Part shown: piece after piece, positions 23,187-32,735 of the stretch
Layout of the letters: each line of letters begins with the position of its first letter
How positions within the stretch are numbered: the stretch's first letter is position 1
Assembly (NCBI GenBank): GCA_039654915.1
Contig: CM077597.1
Span: 61,036,001 to 61,100,000, forward strand
DNA length: 64,000 nucleotides
Direction of reading: 5' to 3'
Source of the DNA: Aquilaria yunnanensis
Lineage: Eukaryota; Streptophyta; Magnoliopsida; Malvales; Thymelaeaceae
Position numbers and translations under genes: made by a program
Notes under the pieces: model-generated
Seen by the model: the letters and a program-made list of their open reading frames with translations, nothing else
What the model was told of the DNA's origin: nothing
The model's database searches: none

Positions 23187-24407
23187 AACAATTGACGTGT
23201 TCAAGCTCTCTATGGTATCCACACGAGCCTCTCGGGATCACCACGCTTCCACCACGTCCCAGCAAATGCGTTTCTCTTGCTTTCGCAGTGCTAGCTTGCG
23301 TCCTTCAAGGAATTGCAAGAGAAGAGTGCGGTTGTCCTTTTAGGAGGCTAGGCAAGAAGCTTCAAATTTCTTACTAAAGTTGTATTTATAGTGATACTCA
23401 ACTTCCAGGCCTAATGGGTTTCAAAGCCCTAATCCAATTAGGCTTTAATTTCGAGCTTAATAATGGCTCAACTTTTGGGCCCATTATTAATACAAAATTA
23501 TTGCGAAACCATAACCCAAATTATTAGCCCATGCACTCTAATGATCCAAATAGCTCTATGTGTGCGACCCAATAGCCTCTTACCACGTTGGCAATGATCA
23601 TAAATCACATTTATGATCATAAGCAATGAGCGATGTCTAACAACACATCATTGCTACCCAAGTGACAAGATTGTCAATGTTTCGACTAAACCTTTATGAT
23701 CATCACCGATATATGCATTGTCCCTTTGTCCAAGATATTAAGACTAAGCAAGAGACATGGAATGTGTCACTCTCATAAAGCCCAATCTTTGGTTTCTTGA
23801 TTATCGAGTAGACCAACCGAGCATGGCCATGCATTTTCTAAGTCTCACTCTATCAAGGGGCCCGAAGATATCACTCCCGTTACATAGGAGGGACAAATCC
23901 CATCTTGATCATACAAATCCCTCCGCATGATATGTGACATACCCAATGACCTCCTTCAAGTTCACTCAGTTACGAGCAACAAAGGAAAGTATCAAAGTAT
24001 GTGACTCACATGTAGGGAACCTTGATGACCTTAGGTCAAAGGACTACATATACCATGATCACTATGAGAATCACTTATGACACTCATATAACGATCCATG
24101 TAGTGTTCTCATGGTGGGTCGGTCCAGCACACAAGTTCTCCAACTTGTACCCATATGTAGACTACATATCTCATATTAGTCTCCACATATGCTAGTCCTT
24201 ATGTATTATTGCAACCCGCTCCACAATAATACTAGACCAAGGGCGTTTGAGAATATCATTATTCTAGGCTTAAAATTATGTTTATTACGTTACACAGAAA
24301 CAAAACAACAAACATAATTACTGGATTAATACCTTAATAAAATATCATGACTCAATGTGCAAAAAATACAATCATCTCATGATTGGCTTTTGGGCACAAC
24401 ACTAACA
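23187..24407 (-). mobile_element. Truncated solo LTR family A (copy A3)
   Basis: In reverse orientation it starts cleanly at 24407 (TGTTAGTGTTGTGCCC) but lacks about 190 bp of the LTR 3' end, breaking off at 23187. No TSD can be found: CTTAA follows at 24408 and no match precedes 23187. The host element lacks its integrase exactly here, so one deletion probably removed both the LTR end and neighbouring gypsy sequence. Confidence 0.8.
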
Positions 24408-25374
24408 CTTAAAGACCCCGCACATGCATAAAAATCATTCAAATAAGAATAAGAGTTTAGTGGGAGTTGGTTGTTGGTAATGTCGTGAAACTCACAAAAT
24501 TTTGAGATCATCTTCGGGGGAGGATACCAAAGACCCGCCTTAAGTTGGGTTCATAAAATAGTTATCTCCCCGACCTGAGGTTGGTAGCTCAACTCACTTC
24601 ATTCTAAGACCCTAACCTTGACATAAAAGGGGTAGAACTTCATGTGCCACTTTTCAAGCTTCTAAAAAATGGCACAACTAGGATGGGCATCCAAAAAATG
24701 GCAACCCTCCTCGACAGTCCTAACTTCAGCACCCTAACTAGTCATCTATCCTACCTCAAAAACCTAAGCAATTACTTCAGGGAAAGGAAAAGAAGGAAAA
24801 AGCAGAACCTTGGATCAACTACCCACCTGACACTTCTTTAGAATCAAACAAACATGGTGAAAGGATGCCAAAAGTCACTCTACCGCACAGACCATCATGA
24901 AAAAAGAAGAAAACAAGAGAAAAGCCAAAGAGCGAAAGAAAATGAGAGAAGTGCAAAATGAAATGTGAGGAACCTCAGCTCAAGCGGGGATAATATAAGC
25001 CCAAATGAGGCAATTGAAGGGTCGCAGCATTAAATACCCAAATAGACCTTATATGCTAAAGTGATGCCTTTACATGGAAAAAATGAATAATAGGGTGACC
25101 CATGGCACCTCGAAGATAGGATCAAAAGGCCTCTATTTTGAAGTGATGCTCTTGCTCTAGAACAGTGAATACCAGGGGGCACACATCTGCAAAAAACAAG
25201 AGTTTTGTGCCCTTTCAAAAAGCTTTCCCATGAAGTTGAAAAATCTAGTAGGAAAGCTCTAGGAGTTTCCCTTGCTAGGGAAAACCCCAAAAAAGAATTA
25301 TACCTTAAGTGTTCCACATTGATGCATAAATTTAGCTGAAACCACATCTTGTCTCGGCTTCTTTGAAGGGCATG
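24408..25374 (+). other. 3' non-coding region of TAT1 with polypurine tract
   Basis: About 970 bp between the truncated LTR and the 3' LTR. No integrase motif is present on either strand, and no trace of the antisense ORF carried by the second TAT element (57957-60323). A short purine tract TTTGAAGGGCATG lies at about 25362-25374, directly before the 3' LTR. Confidence 0.6.
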
Positions 25375-26010
25375 TGATAGCCGAAAGGCCAGCACCCCAA
25401 CTTGTTGCTGAACAACTCACACAGCCGAAGATGGTCCTCTTCATCAAATCGATTTGAAGAGCGTCTCCCTCAGGAGAACTGGCAGGGGAGCACCTTCGGA
25501 CTAGAAGTATTAACCTTGTCCTAAACAATGTTGCCTGGATGCCTGACCCTTTTTAGCCGTATCGACACATGGCACTCGGGACCACTGGCTAGGCAATTAT
25601 CACCTCACCTTCCAAATCATGTGTGAGAATCATTCTGCCTGCTCGTATATCCCAGCTAGCAAGGATCATTCCTTGGGGAGCATGGAGCTCATACCCATTA
25701 ATCAAACCATACATGTGTTCGGCTTTCCTCGTGCTGAGCTTAACAGCCGCCTGGTTCTCCCCCCCTATAAATAATCCTTAGAGGCCTTTCAGATAAGGGA
25801 TCTGAAACCCCACTCTACATTCTTGCATCCTTTCTGAAAATCCTAAGTTTCACTTATGCATCGAAGGCTGCCCCCTCCCCAAAAAATACTCTTGGAAACC
25901 CCCTTTAGCCATCTTCTTCCTTTGTCTTACAAAGCTCCCTCTCTCTAATGTCTTCATTTGCATCTGTTCTGAAGTACCAATGTCCCACATAGAAGATGTC
26001 CTGGAGCATT
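25375..26010 (+). repeat. 3' LTR of TAT1
   Basis: It starts TGATAGCCGAAAGGCC and ends GGAGCATT, directly followed by the TSD ACTTT at 26011-26015. It contains a CCTATAAATAATCC TATA region near 25765. The LTR does not end in CA, but the exact TSD supports this boundary. Confidence 0.8.
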
Positions 26011-26015
26011 ACTTT

Positions 26016-26660
26016 CTAAATGCCTATCTTGTCAACAAGGAATTGAAATTGTGCTTTTCCAAAAGCCTTATTGAAGATGTCTGCAAGTTGGTTGTTGCTG
26101 GAGATAAGTCATGTCTCAATTTCTCCTACTTGAAGTTTCTCTCACATGAAATGACAATCAAGTTCAATATGTTTTGTTGTCTCATGAAAAATAAGATTGG
26201 AAAATATGAATGGTAGCTTAATTGCCACAATAGTGCAGCATGGGAAAAGTTTGCATGACAGTGAAATTATGCAGCAACATGCATAGTGAAGTTAATTCAC
26301 AAGCAGCAACAGCCATTGCTCAATATCCTCCTTCAGTTGAGGAACGTAAAATAGTCGACTATTTTATTTTTTCTTTTTAGTTCTAGGATATAGTTGCATT
26401 TCTAAGCATGGCATCAAAACTAGTAGTAAACATTTGGGTGGTTGGATAACTAGCTCAATTGGCATCACAAAAAGTCCTAAGTTGTAAGCCTTCCTTCAAA
26501 GGAAAGAACACCTTTTATCCTAGTGCTGCTTTCAAATATCTAGTAAGATAGAATGTTCTTATTGAGGTTCCCTCATGAACTAACTAAGCAAGTTCACTGG
26601 ATAACTTATATCCAGCCTAGTGATAGTAATAAAAATAAGCTTCCCAATAAGACGCTTATA
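26016..26660 (-). pseudogene. Copia RNase H remnant
   Basis: The minus strand shows the copia C-terminal pattern: HIELDCHFM-type residues (in pieces, about 26180-26140), QLADIFNKAFGKAQFQFL and VDKIGI with a stop at about 26020. The TAT1 insertion falls just after this stop, before the polypurine tract now found at 18623-18631. RNase H degrades the RNA strand of the cDNA hybrid. At least one in-frame stop. Confidence 0.75.
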
Positions 26661-27680
26661 TCAACTAGGATCTTTCACAAGCTTTCCTCGCACTAAGCCA
26701 AGCATGTGATTTTGTTGATTTGGGAACCTAGTCAATTTTGGATCAAACATTCTTATTTCTTGAAATATGTCAATAGTGTATTTTGTTTGAGACAATAAGA
26801 TACCGTTAAGAGAATGAGCTACTTTCAAGCTAAGAAAATAATGCAGTTTTCTAAGATCCTTGATGTAAAACTTCTTATGCAAATACTGCTTCAAGTATTG
26901 TATTTGTTCAATATTATTTTTTGAAATAATAATGTCATCTACATGGATAAGAATTGTTTTGAAGCTACTACTTTACACCTTGTAAAAATAAAGTAATCGA
27001 CTCTTGATTATATAAAACCATAGTTCTTCAGTGCATAAGAAAATTTGGCAAACCATTGTCTTAGAGCCTATTTCAAACCATATAGTGATTTCCTCAGTCT
27101 GTAAACAACATAGGTCACCTGGTTAAAGTAAACCAGCTGAAGATCTCATATAAATTTCTTCATCAAGGTCCCTTTACAAGAATGCATTATTACATCCAAT
27201 TAATGGAGTTCACATCATTTTACTGTAGCAATACTAAGTAAACATCAAACTGTTGTCAGTTTTACAACCAAGCCAAACATTTTTGCGTAATCAATACCTT
27301 CTGCGTAACTGTAACCTTCCACAACCAGGCAAGTTTTGTATTGTTTCACTTTTTCGTTGACTTTATGTTTTATTTTGTACATCCATTTTGCTCCTATAAG
27401 CTTCTTTCCATGGGGCAATGGTTGAAGTCTCCACGTACCATTTTATTAAGAGCCTCTAGCTCTTATTTCATTACTTCTTGTCACTTAGGATTGTCGCAAG
27501 CTTGGGAATAGGTTTGGAGTTCAAGGTCTGTGGAGATGGCTACAAGGAAGGCTTTGTAACTAAGATTAAACATAAAGTAAGACTGGAAAGAAGAAAGTGA
27601 ATATGGAATACTTGAGGAAACAATATTCGCATAAGTTTGAGTCAAACTACTTACGTAGGGAAAATCAAATATGAAGTCCT
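26661..27680 (-). pseudogene. Copia reverse transcriptase remnant
   Basis: The catalytic motif is read as HVDDIIIS, with VDD encoded at 26942-26934; most copia elements have YVDD. Downstream come DLRKLHYFLSLKVAHSLNGI (usual LGxLxYFLGIEV) and LSQTKYTIDIF. The N-terminal half up to about 27680 is broken into several frames. Non-functional. Confidence 0.75.
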
Positions 27681-29100
27681 ACAAACAAGATGGTGGACGT
27701 CTATTATGTTGTGTCAGGTCATAAAGGTTTTCGACTGGTGGAATAGCTAAAGATAATGAAGGAACATTAGTATTTTGATTTTCAGTTTCTAGCTCTTTTA
27801 GTTCAAGTAGAATATTTTGTTGAACAATGTCCAAAGAGGTGATGGGTGTAATAAGGACTTCTTCTAGCACTCTTTCATCTTTGGTTTGAAATGGAAAGTT
27901 GTTTTCATAAAAAATAACATCACGAAACACAAGAATTTTGTGAGACTTAAGATCATATACTTTGTAGACCTTTTGATGTGTCAAGTATCTAATAATGATG
28001 CCTACATTTGATCAGCTCTAGAATTTTGGTGAGGGCATATGGTTGATCAAATATGTTGCTTTAAGTACACACTTTCCCCAAAATTTTATAAGAAGATTTG
28101 TCTGAAATCTTAAGGCTCGAGCTACCTCTAATAAGTGTTGATGCTTTCATTCAACTAGACCATTTTTGTTTTGGTGTGTTGACACAATATGTTTGATGAA
28201 GAATTCTATTTTGGTGAAAGAATGATAGCATTTGGCCAGCTGTGAGTTCCAGTGCATTGTCACTTAGAACTTGATGAATAATTTTGCCAAACTAATTTTT
28301 CACCATGGTGTAAAAAAATGTGAAACAAGAGAGTAGCCATTTGATTTGTGCCTCAAGAGATATACCTAAGTGCTTGTACTAAAGTCATCAATGATAATAA
28401 GAAAATAGCGAGCACCAGAAAAAAAAGGTGTCCAATAAAGACCCAAATATCAAGGTGTACTAAATCAAAACAACTTGCAGTTATGACAAAACTCAAAGGG
28501 AAGGGTTTTCTGGTTTGTTTGGCTCGATAACACAAGTCACAACACTTATTCAATCTTTATAATGACAAATTTGATAATCAAGGAACAAAAGACTGATTTC
28601 TAAAAAAAATATGACCATGGCACCTATGCCATAATGTAATTTAACTATCCACCTTCGTCATAGCAACAATGGATGTGTGACTCTCCCTAAAGTAATACAC
28701 GTCATCTCTAAGTTCACCCATGCCAATCTGCCTCCTTTTGGCTAGGTCCTATATCTAACACAATGAGAAAGATAAGGCTATATAAAAATTTAAGTCTTAG
28801 GTCAATCTACTCATGGACAATTAGTTGCATGTAAAGGTAAGAACATGTAGAACATTGGTTAGTTTAATATCAGAAGACAATGAAACTTGACCAATTATTT
28901 CAGTGTTGGATGTTGTTCTATTAGGCAACTATATAAGAAAGGTTCTATGAGTAGACCGAATTTCTGTTAAAGCCTTCATACATGAAGTCAAGTGTTTAGA
29001 AGCTCATGTGTCCATACCTCAATCAGAAATATTGGTTATACTCTTACTAGCAAAATTTGATGAGGAAGTTTGTTCACGATCAAGGTGAGGAGTTTTTAAT
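27681..29100 (-). pseudogene. Copia integrase remnant
   Basis: The zinc-binding end and core start are at 28553-28353: CDLCYRAKQTRKPFPLS, then CFDLVHLDIW (usual LxLVHxDxWGP). Near 27984-27890 the post-core motif YKVYDLKSHKILVFRDVIF is seen, matching the copia consensus YRxYDxxxxKxxxSRDVxF. Intervening core residues are split over frames. Integrase would insert the cDNA into the genome; here inactive. Confidence 0.75.
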
Positions 29101-31540
29101 ATTCCTTTTGGGTGAAAGTAGCACAATTTGAAAGAGTACTTTGCCTAACTTTTGATCCAAAGTAGCATTGTTCACCTAAGCCTTTTGTTGTTTGGGTGTC
29201 CTTTGATTTTCAGTTGGTGTGCCCTTCTGTTCCCACCATTCTGGATATCCAACAATCTAAAAACACATGGAACGTAAGTGGCTTGTCTTGCCACAGTGAT
29301 AGCAGACCTACTCATTTTTGTCCTTGTTTCAAGCATCATCTTTGCTCAAGTTATTTCTTCGCTAGGGTTTTGTAGCAACTGCAGCAGCCTTAACTACCGA
29401 ATGAGCTACAATAACAATGATTTGTTGTCTTTCTTCTTTAACAGCAAGTGCATAAGACCTTAACACATTGAAATTATCATTTAGTCCCATGAGAAAAAGA
29501 TATAGTTTCTCACATTCTTTCTCCAAAAACAATGCCTTTGTAGCACTACGTGTGCATGCTGGAATGTTAAAGTAAGTTGTTGTTAGTGCTGTGCCCAAAA
29601 GCCAATCATGAGATGATTGTATTTTTTGCACATTGAGTCATGATATTTTATTAAGGCATTAATCCAGCAATTATGTTTGTTGTTTTGTTTCTGCGTAACG
29701 TAATAGACATAATTGTGACCCTAGAATAATGATATTCTCAAACGTCCCTGGTCTAGTATTATTGTGGAGCGGGTTGCAATAATACATAACGACTAGCATA
29801 TATGGAGACTAATATGAGATGTATAGTCTACATATGGGTACAAGTTGGAGAACTTGTGTACTGGACCCACCCACCATGAGAACACTACATGGATCGTTAT
29901 ATGAGTGTCATAAGTGATTCTCATAGTGATCATGGTATATGTAGTCCTTTGACCTAAGGTCATCAAGGTTCCCTACATGTGAGTCACATACTTTGATACT
30001 TTCCTTTGTTGCTCGTAACTGAGTGAACTTGAAGGAGGTCATTGGGTATGTCACATATCATGCGAAGGAATTTGTATGATCAAGATTGGATTTGTCCCTC
30101 CCATGTAACGGGAGTGATAACTTCGGGCCCCTTGATAGAGTAAGACTTAGAAAAATGCATGGCCATTCTCGGATGAGTTGATATACGATATCAATGTCAT
30201 CAGTTTAAGTTGGTCTACTCGGTAATCAAGAAACGAAAGATTGAGCTATACAAGAGTGACACATTCCATGTCTCTTGCTTAGTCTTGATATCTTGGACAA
30301 AGGGACAATGGCATATATCGGTGATGATCATAAAGGTTTAGTCAAATCACCGACAATCTTGTCACTTGGGTAGCAATGATGTGTTGCTAGACACCGCTCA
30401 TTGCTTATGATCATAAATGTGATTTATGATCATTGCCAACGTGGTAAGAGCCTATTGGGTCGCACACATAGAGCTATTTGGATCATTAGAGTGCATGGGC
30501 TAATTATTTGGGTTATGGTTTCACTTTAATTTCATATTAATAATGGGCCCAAGAGTTGAGCCATTATTAAGCCCGAAATTAAAGCCTAATTGGATTAGGG
30601 CTTTGAAACCCATTAGGCCTGGAAGTTGAGTCTCACTATAAATACAACTTTTAGTGAGAAATTCATAGGTCTCCTTGCCCTAGCCTCCCAAAAGGACAAC
30701 CACACTCTTCTCTTGCAATTCCTTGGAGGATGCAAGCTAGCACTGCGAGCGCAAGAGAAACGCATCTACCGGGATGTGGTGGAATCGTGGTGATCCCGAG
30801 AGGCTCGTGTGGATACCATAGAGAGCTTGAACACATCAACTGTTCATGTTTTGTGATTCGACTCTACAGTTGAGTGAGAGATCTCAACCGAAAATTAGGT
30901 ATGAAAATTTTTCAAACACCCGGTTTACCCCATTTCACTTGGATCTTGGAGGGTTTCGGTTAAATTCCGCTGTGCTGTTTGGCTCCCGAAACCCAACAGT
31001 TGTTAGCTTATCCCATAAGCCTTTCAACTTTCTATATAGTAAGTGGCTACCGACTGATCTCTTTGTTGTAGGAGAGTTATTTCTCTCTTCAACTCATGTA
31101 TCATTAGAGCATTCCCTTAAGCGAACCTTTCCTGTAAATCCAACTAGATTTTTCTTGCTGTTTCGGTGTATGCCACACTTCCATATAAATTAGGAGATAG
31201 CGCATTAAATGTCCATGAAATCACCATGGAATTGAACTTTTCCTAGGTCTACAGTAGTGCTAAAGCCTCTTATAGTTTCTTGAGTTCACCATTGATGAAA
31301 GCATGTTTATTTTTTACTCTCGGTGCATTCTGCATTGCTTGCTTCTAGGTGGAGTAATTATCTCCTTTCAACAAGACTCCAATGGGATTGACGCCTGGAT
31401 TATCATATGCACTTAAGTAATATGGGGAAGAAGGGTTATTAGGATCAACTAGAGGTAAACCTGAGCCACTAGCCTTATTTGAATCATGTGCTATTTTGTA
31501 GTTATTTTCAGGTTTCAAATAATTGAGACCTACCCTGATA
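29101..31540 (-). pseudogene. Copia gag remnant, interrupted by a solo LTR
   Basis: The N-terminal part lies at 31500-31004 and reads NPSSPYYLSAYDNPG, LLKGDNYST and NKHAFINGEL, the start typical of plant copia gag (xPYYLxxxDNPG, LxGxNYxxW). It has a stop at the conserved Trp. The rest lies at 29580-29225: KLYLFLMGLNDNFNVLRS (UBN2-type) and a CCHC zinc knuckle CYHCGKTSHLRSMC near 29304-29263, followed by IVGYPEWWE. The two halves join when the family A LTR (29581-30998) and one copy of TSD GTTGT are removed. Confidence 0.8.
29581..30998 (+). mobile_element. Solo LTR family A (copy A4), inside copia gag
   Basis: TGTTAGTGCTGTGCCC...GAAACCCAACA, 1,418 bp, with the exact TSD GTTGT (29576-29580, 30999-31003). 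It contains a perfect palindrome at 30407-30433 and a TATA box (CACTATAAATAC) near 30636-30645. It lies in the opposite orientation to the copia element it interrupts. No internal region. Confidence 0.92.
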
Positions 31541-31543
31541 CCA
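31529..31543 (-). other. Copia primer binding site
   Basis: The minus strand reads TGGTATCAGGGTAGG directly after the LTR end ...TTTACA at 31544. It is a near match to TGGTATCAGAGC, the initiator tRNA-Met site used by most plant copia elements. Confidence 0.8.
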
Positions 31544-31795
31544 TGTAAATTTTGGTCTCATCAATATATTTCATTCATGAAGTAGTTGCCTTACTTATAC
31601 AACAAGTTACTTGGCCATATAAGCCCATGTTTTGCTCCTTTTGTTGAGAATCAAGCGCCCTCCCATCCTCATTTCAGTGCAAGCTTAGCACAAGACTATC
31701 ACAACTAGTGTAAGTCTATCCCAAGTCTATTACTAAGGATAAAGATAACAGGAGAATAGGAGAGTATGTAGTGATCCTCTAACAATCCACTAACA
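31544..31795 (-). repeat. 5' LTR of the copia element
   Basis: 252 bp, starts TGTTAGTGGATTGTTAGAGG on the minus strand at 31795 and ends TTTACA at 31544. It pairs with 18422-18622. About 50 extra bases near 31622-31680 are not in the partner LTR. Confidence 0.8.
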
Positions 31796-32284
31796 CACAG
31801 AATAGCTCCATGATACCTTGTTCATTTTCTTGTTGAGGTCATCCTATTGTGCTTCCTATATTGCCAAGGTCAGCACACCCCGGCAGTTATCCCAAGGTAG
31901 CGATCTCATTTTGTCTATTACGAGGCATAACCTCATGACTAGCAATATCATTTCTTATTCCCAACTTTTTGGTGTCCACAGCAATGTCTAGTAATTAAAC
32001 TAATTATTGGTAACTTAAGACTATCCCTCAGAGATGTAAAAAAATGCACTATGTGCCCCTATCCTCTTCAAACCCAGCTATTTAAAGCCGAATCCGCCCA
32101 TGCCTGCAAAGCATTACGGAAGGTATAAGTTTAAATAATCATACCCCACTTCACCTGCTCCCCTCCCAAATTATTATCTTTATATTTAAAATAATATTTT
32201 TATTTCAAAATAAAATTATAATTTCAATATGCACATTGTTTTGAAAATATACACAAAACTATAGAAAAGAAGCCCTCCGTTAGG
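31796..32284. other. No gene recognised
   Basis: Right flank of the copia element. No ORF of note on either strand and no match to other repeats in the window. GGTATCATGGAGC on the minus strand near 31820 faintly resembles a retroelement primer site, but nothing else supports an element here. Confidence 0.5.
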
Positions 32285-32352
32285 TTTGGCCTGAGTGGTT
32301 AAACTCAGTGCTCTTGCTTGCTAGGTTTCCAATTCGAGTTTTCACGGGAGAA
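32285..32352 (+). repeat. SINE-like (tRNA-derived) fragment
   Basis: TTGGCCTGAGTGGTTAA resembles the A box of tRNA-Ser/Leu-derived RNA polymerase III promoters, with one extra base. About 40 bp later AATTCGAG resembles a degraded B box, followed by a CACGGGAG motif often seen in plant SINE heads. A tRNA fold with a full acceptor stem is not evident. It may be the 5' head of an old SINE. Confidence 0.35.
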
Positions 32353-32393
32353 ACTATAATACCCACCCTAAAAAATGTGGTAACCCTACCTCG

Positions 32394-32417
32394 CCCCCCC
32401 CCCCCCCCCGCCCCCCC
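32394..32417 (+). repeat. Poly-C run
   Basis: Sixteen C, one G, seven C. Such a run is prone to length error in both replication and sequencing; the reverse strand is poly-G and could form a quadruplex. Confidence 0.95.
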
Positions 32418-32479
32418 AATCTTGACCATTGATCATGGTTGATGGAACATAAGGGAAAGGGCTAGACAAGGGTAGCCAA

Positions 32480-32735
32480 TTAGGGGAGAGAAAAAAAAAA
32501 AGAAAAAAGAGAGAGGAAAGAGGAGAGAGGAGAAAGAAGAAAATAGAGAGGAAGCCCAGCTGGGTTTAGGGGAAAGAGAAATAAAAGAAAAATGAAAGAA
32601 GAGAGAGGAGAGAGAAGAGAGAAGAAAATAGAGAGGGAAAAAAAAACGTTAAGATGAGGGAGGAGAGAGAAGAAAAAATAGGAAAAAAAATGCGGAAAGG
32701 GGAAAAAATGAAAGGAAAAAAATAAAAGAATGTAT
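32480..32735 (+). repeat. Homopurine tract (GA/A-rich)
   Basis: About 255 bases with very few pyrimidines on the plus strand, made of GAGAGAGGA, GAAGAAAA and A-runs. A short CCCAGCTGGG palindrome interrupts it near 32556. Long purine mirror-type tracts can adopt triplex structures; that is general knowledge, not shown here. The minus-strand ORF in this tract is low-complexity and not a gene. Confidence 0.85.

Larger units (their letters stand above)
18652..26010 (+). mobile_element. TAT-like Ty3/gypsy element (TAT1), internally deleted
   Basis: LTRs at 18652-19286 and 25375-26010 (635 and 636 bp) start TGAKAGYCGAA. The exact TSD ACTTT flanks the element (18647-18651, 26011-26015) and splits the copia 3' end. 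Internal order on the plus strand: gag, protease, RT, RNase H and the start of the second, archaeal-type RNase H found in the TAT lineage. There the sequence is cut at 23186 by a truncated family A LTR. No integrase is present. The LTR pair is visibly diverged and all frames are broken, so this is an old, non-autonomous copy. Confidence 0.85.
18422..31795 (-). mobile_element. Ty1/copia element split by a gypsy element and a solo LTR
   Basis: The 5' LTR is at 31544-31795 and the 3' LTR at 18422-18622; both begin TGTTAG on the minus strand. The primer site TGGTATCAGGGTAGG (minus, 31543-31529) follows the 5' LTR. The tract AAGGAAGGG (minus, 18631-18623) precedes the 3' LTR. Gag, integrase, RT and RNase H follow in copia order on the minus strand. 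Removing the gypsy insertion (18652-26010, TSD ACTTT) and the solo LTR (29581-30998, TSD GTTGT) leaves about 4.6 kb, the usual size. Flanks CACGA (18417-18421) and CACAG (31796-31800) may be a decayed TSD. Many stops: a dead copy. Confidence 0.85.

Noticed and set aside
25030..25395. Minus-strand ORF of 121 codons, considered as an antisense ORF of TAT1
   Set aside because: It runs across the 3' LTR boundary and has no similarity to the antisense ORF of TAT2.
32285..32352. Possible functional tRNA gene
   Set aside because: The A box has an extra base, the B box is degraded and no acceptor stem pairs; a SINE-like remnant fits better.
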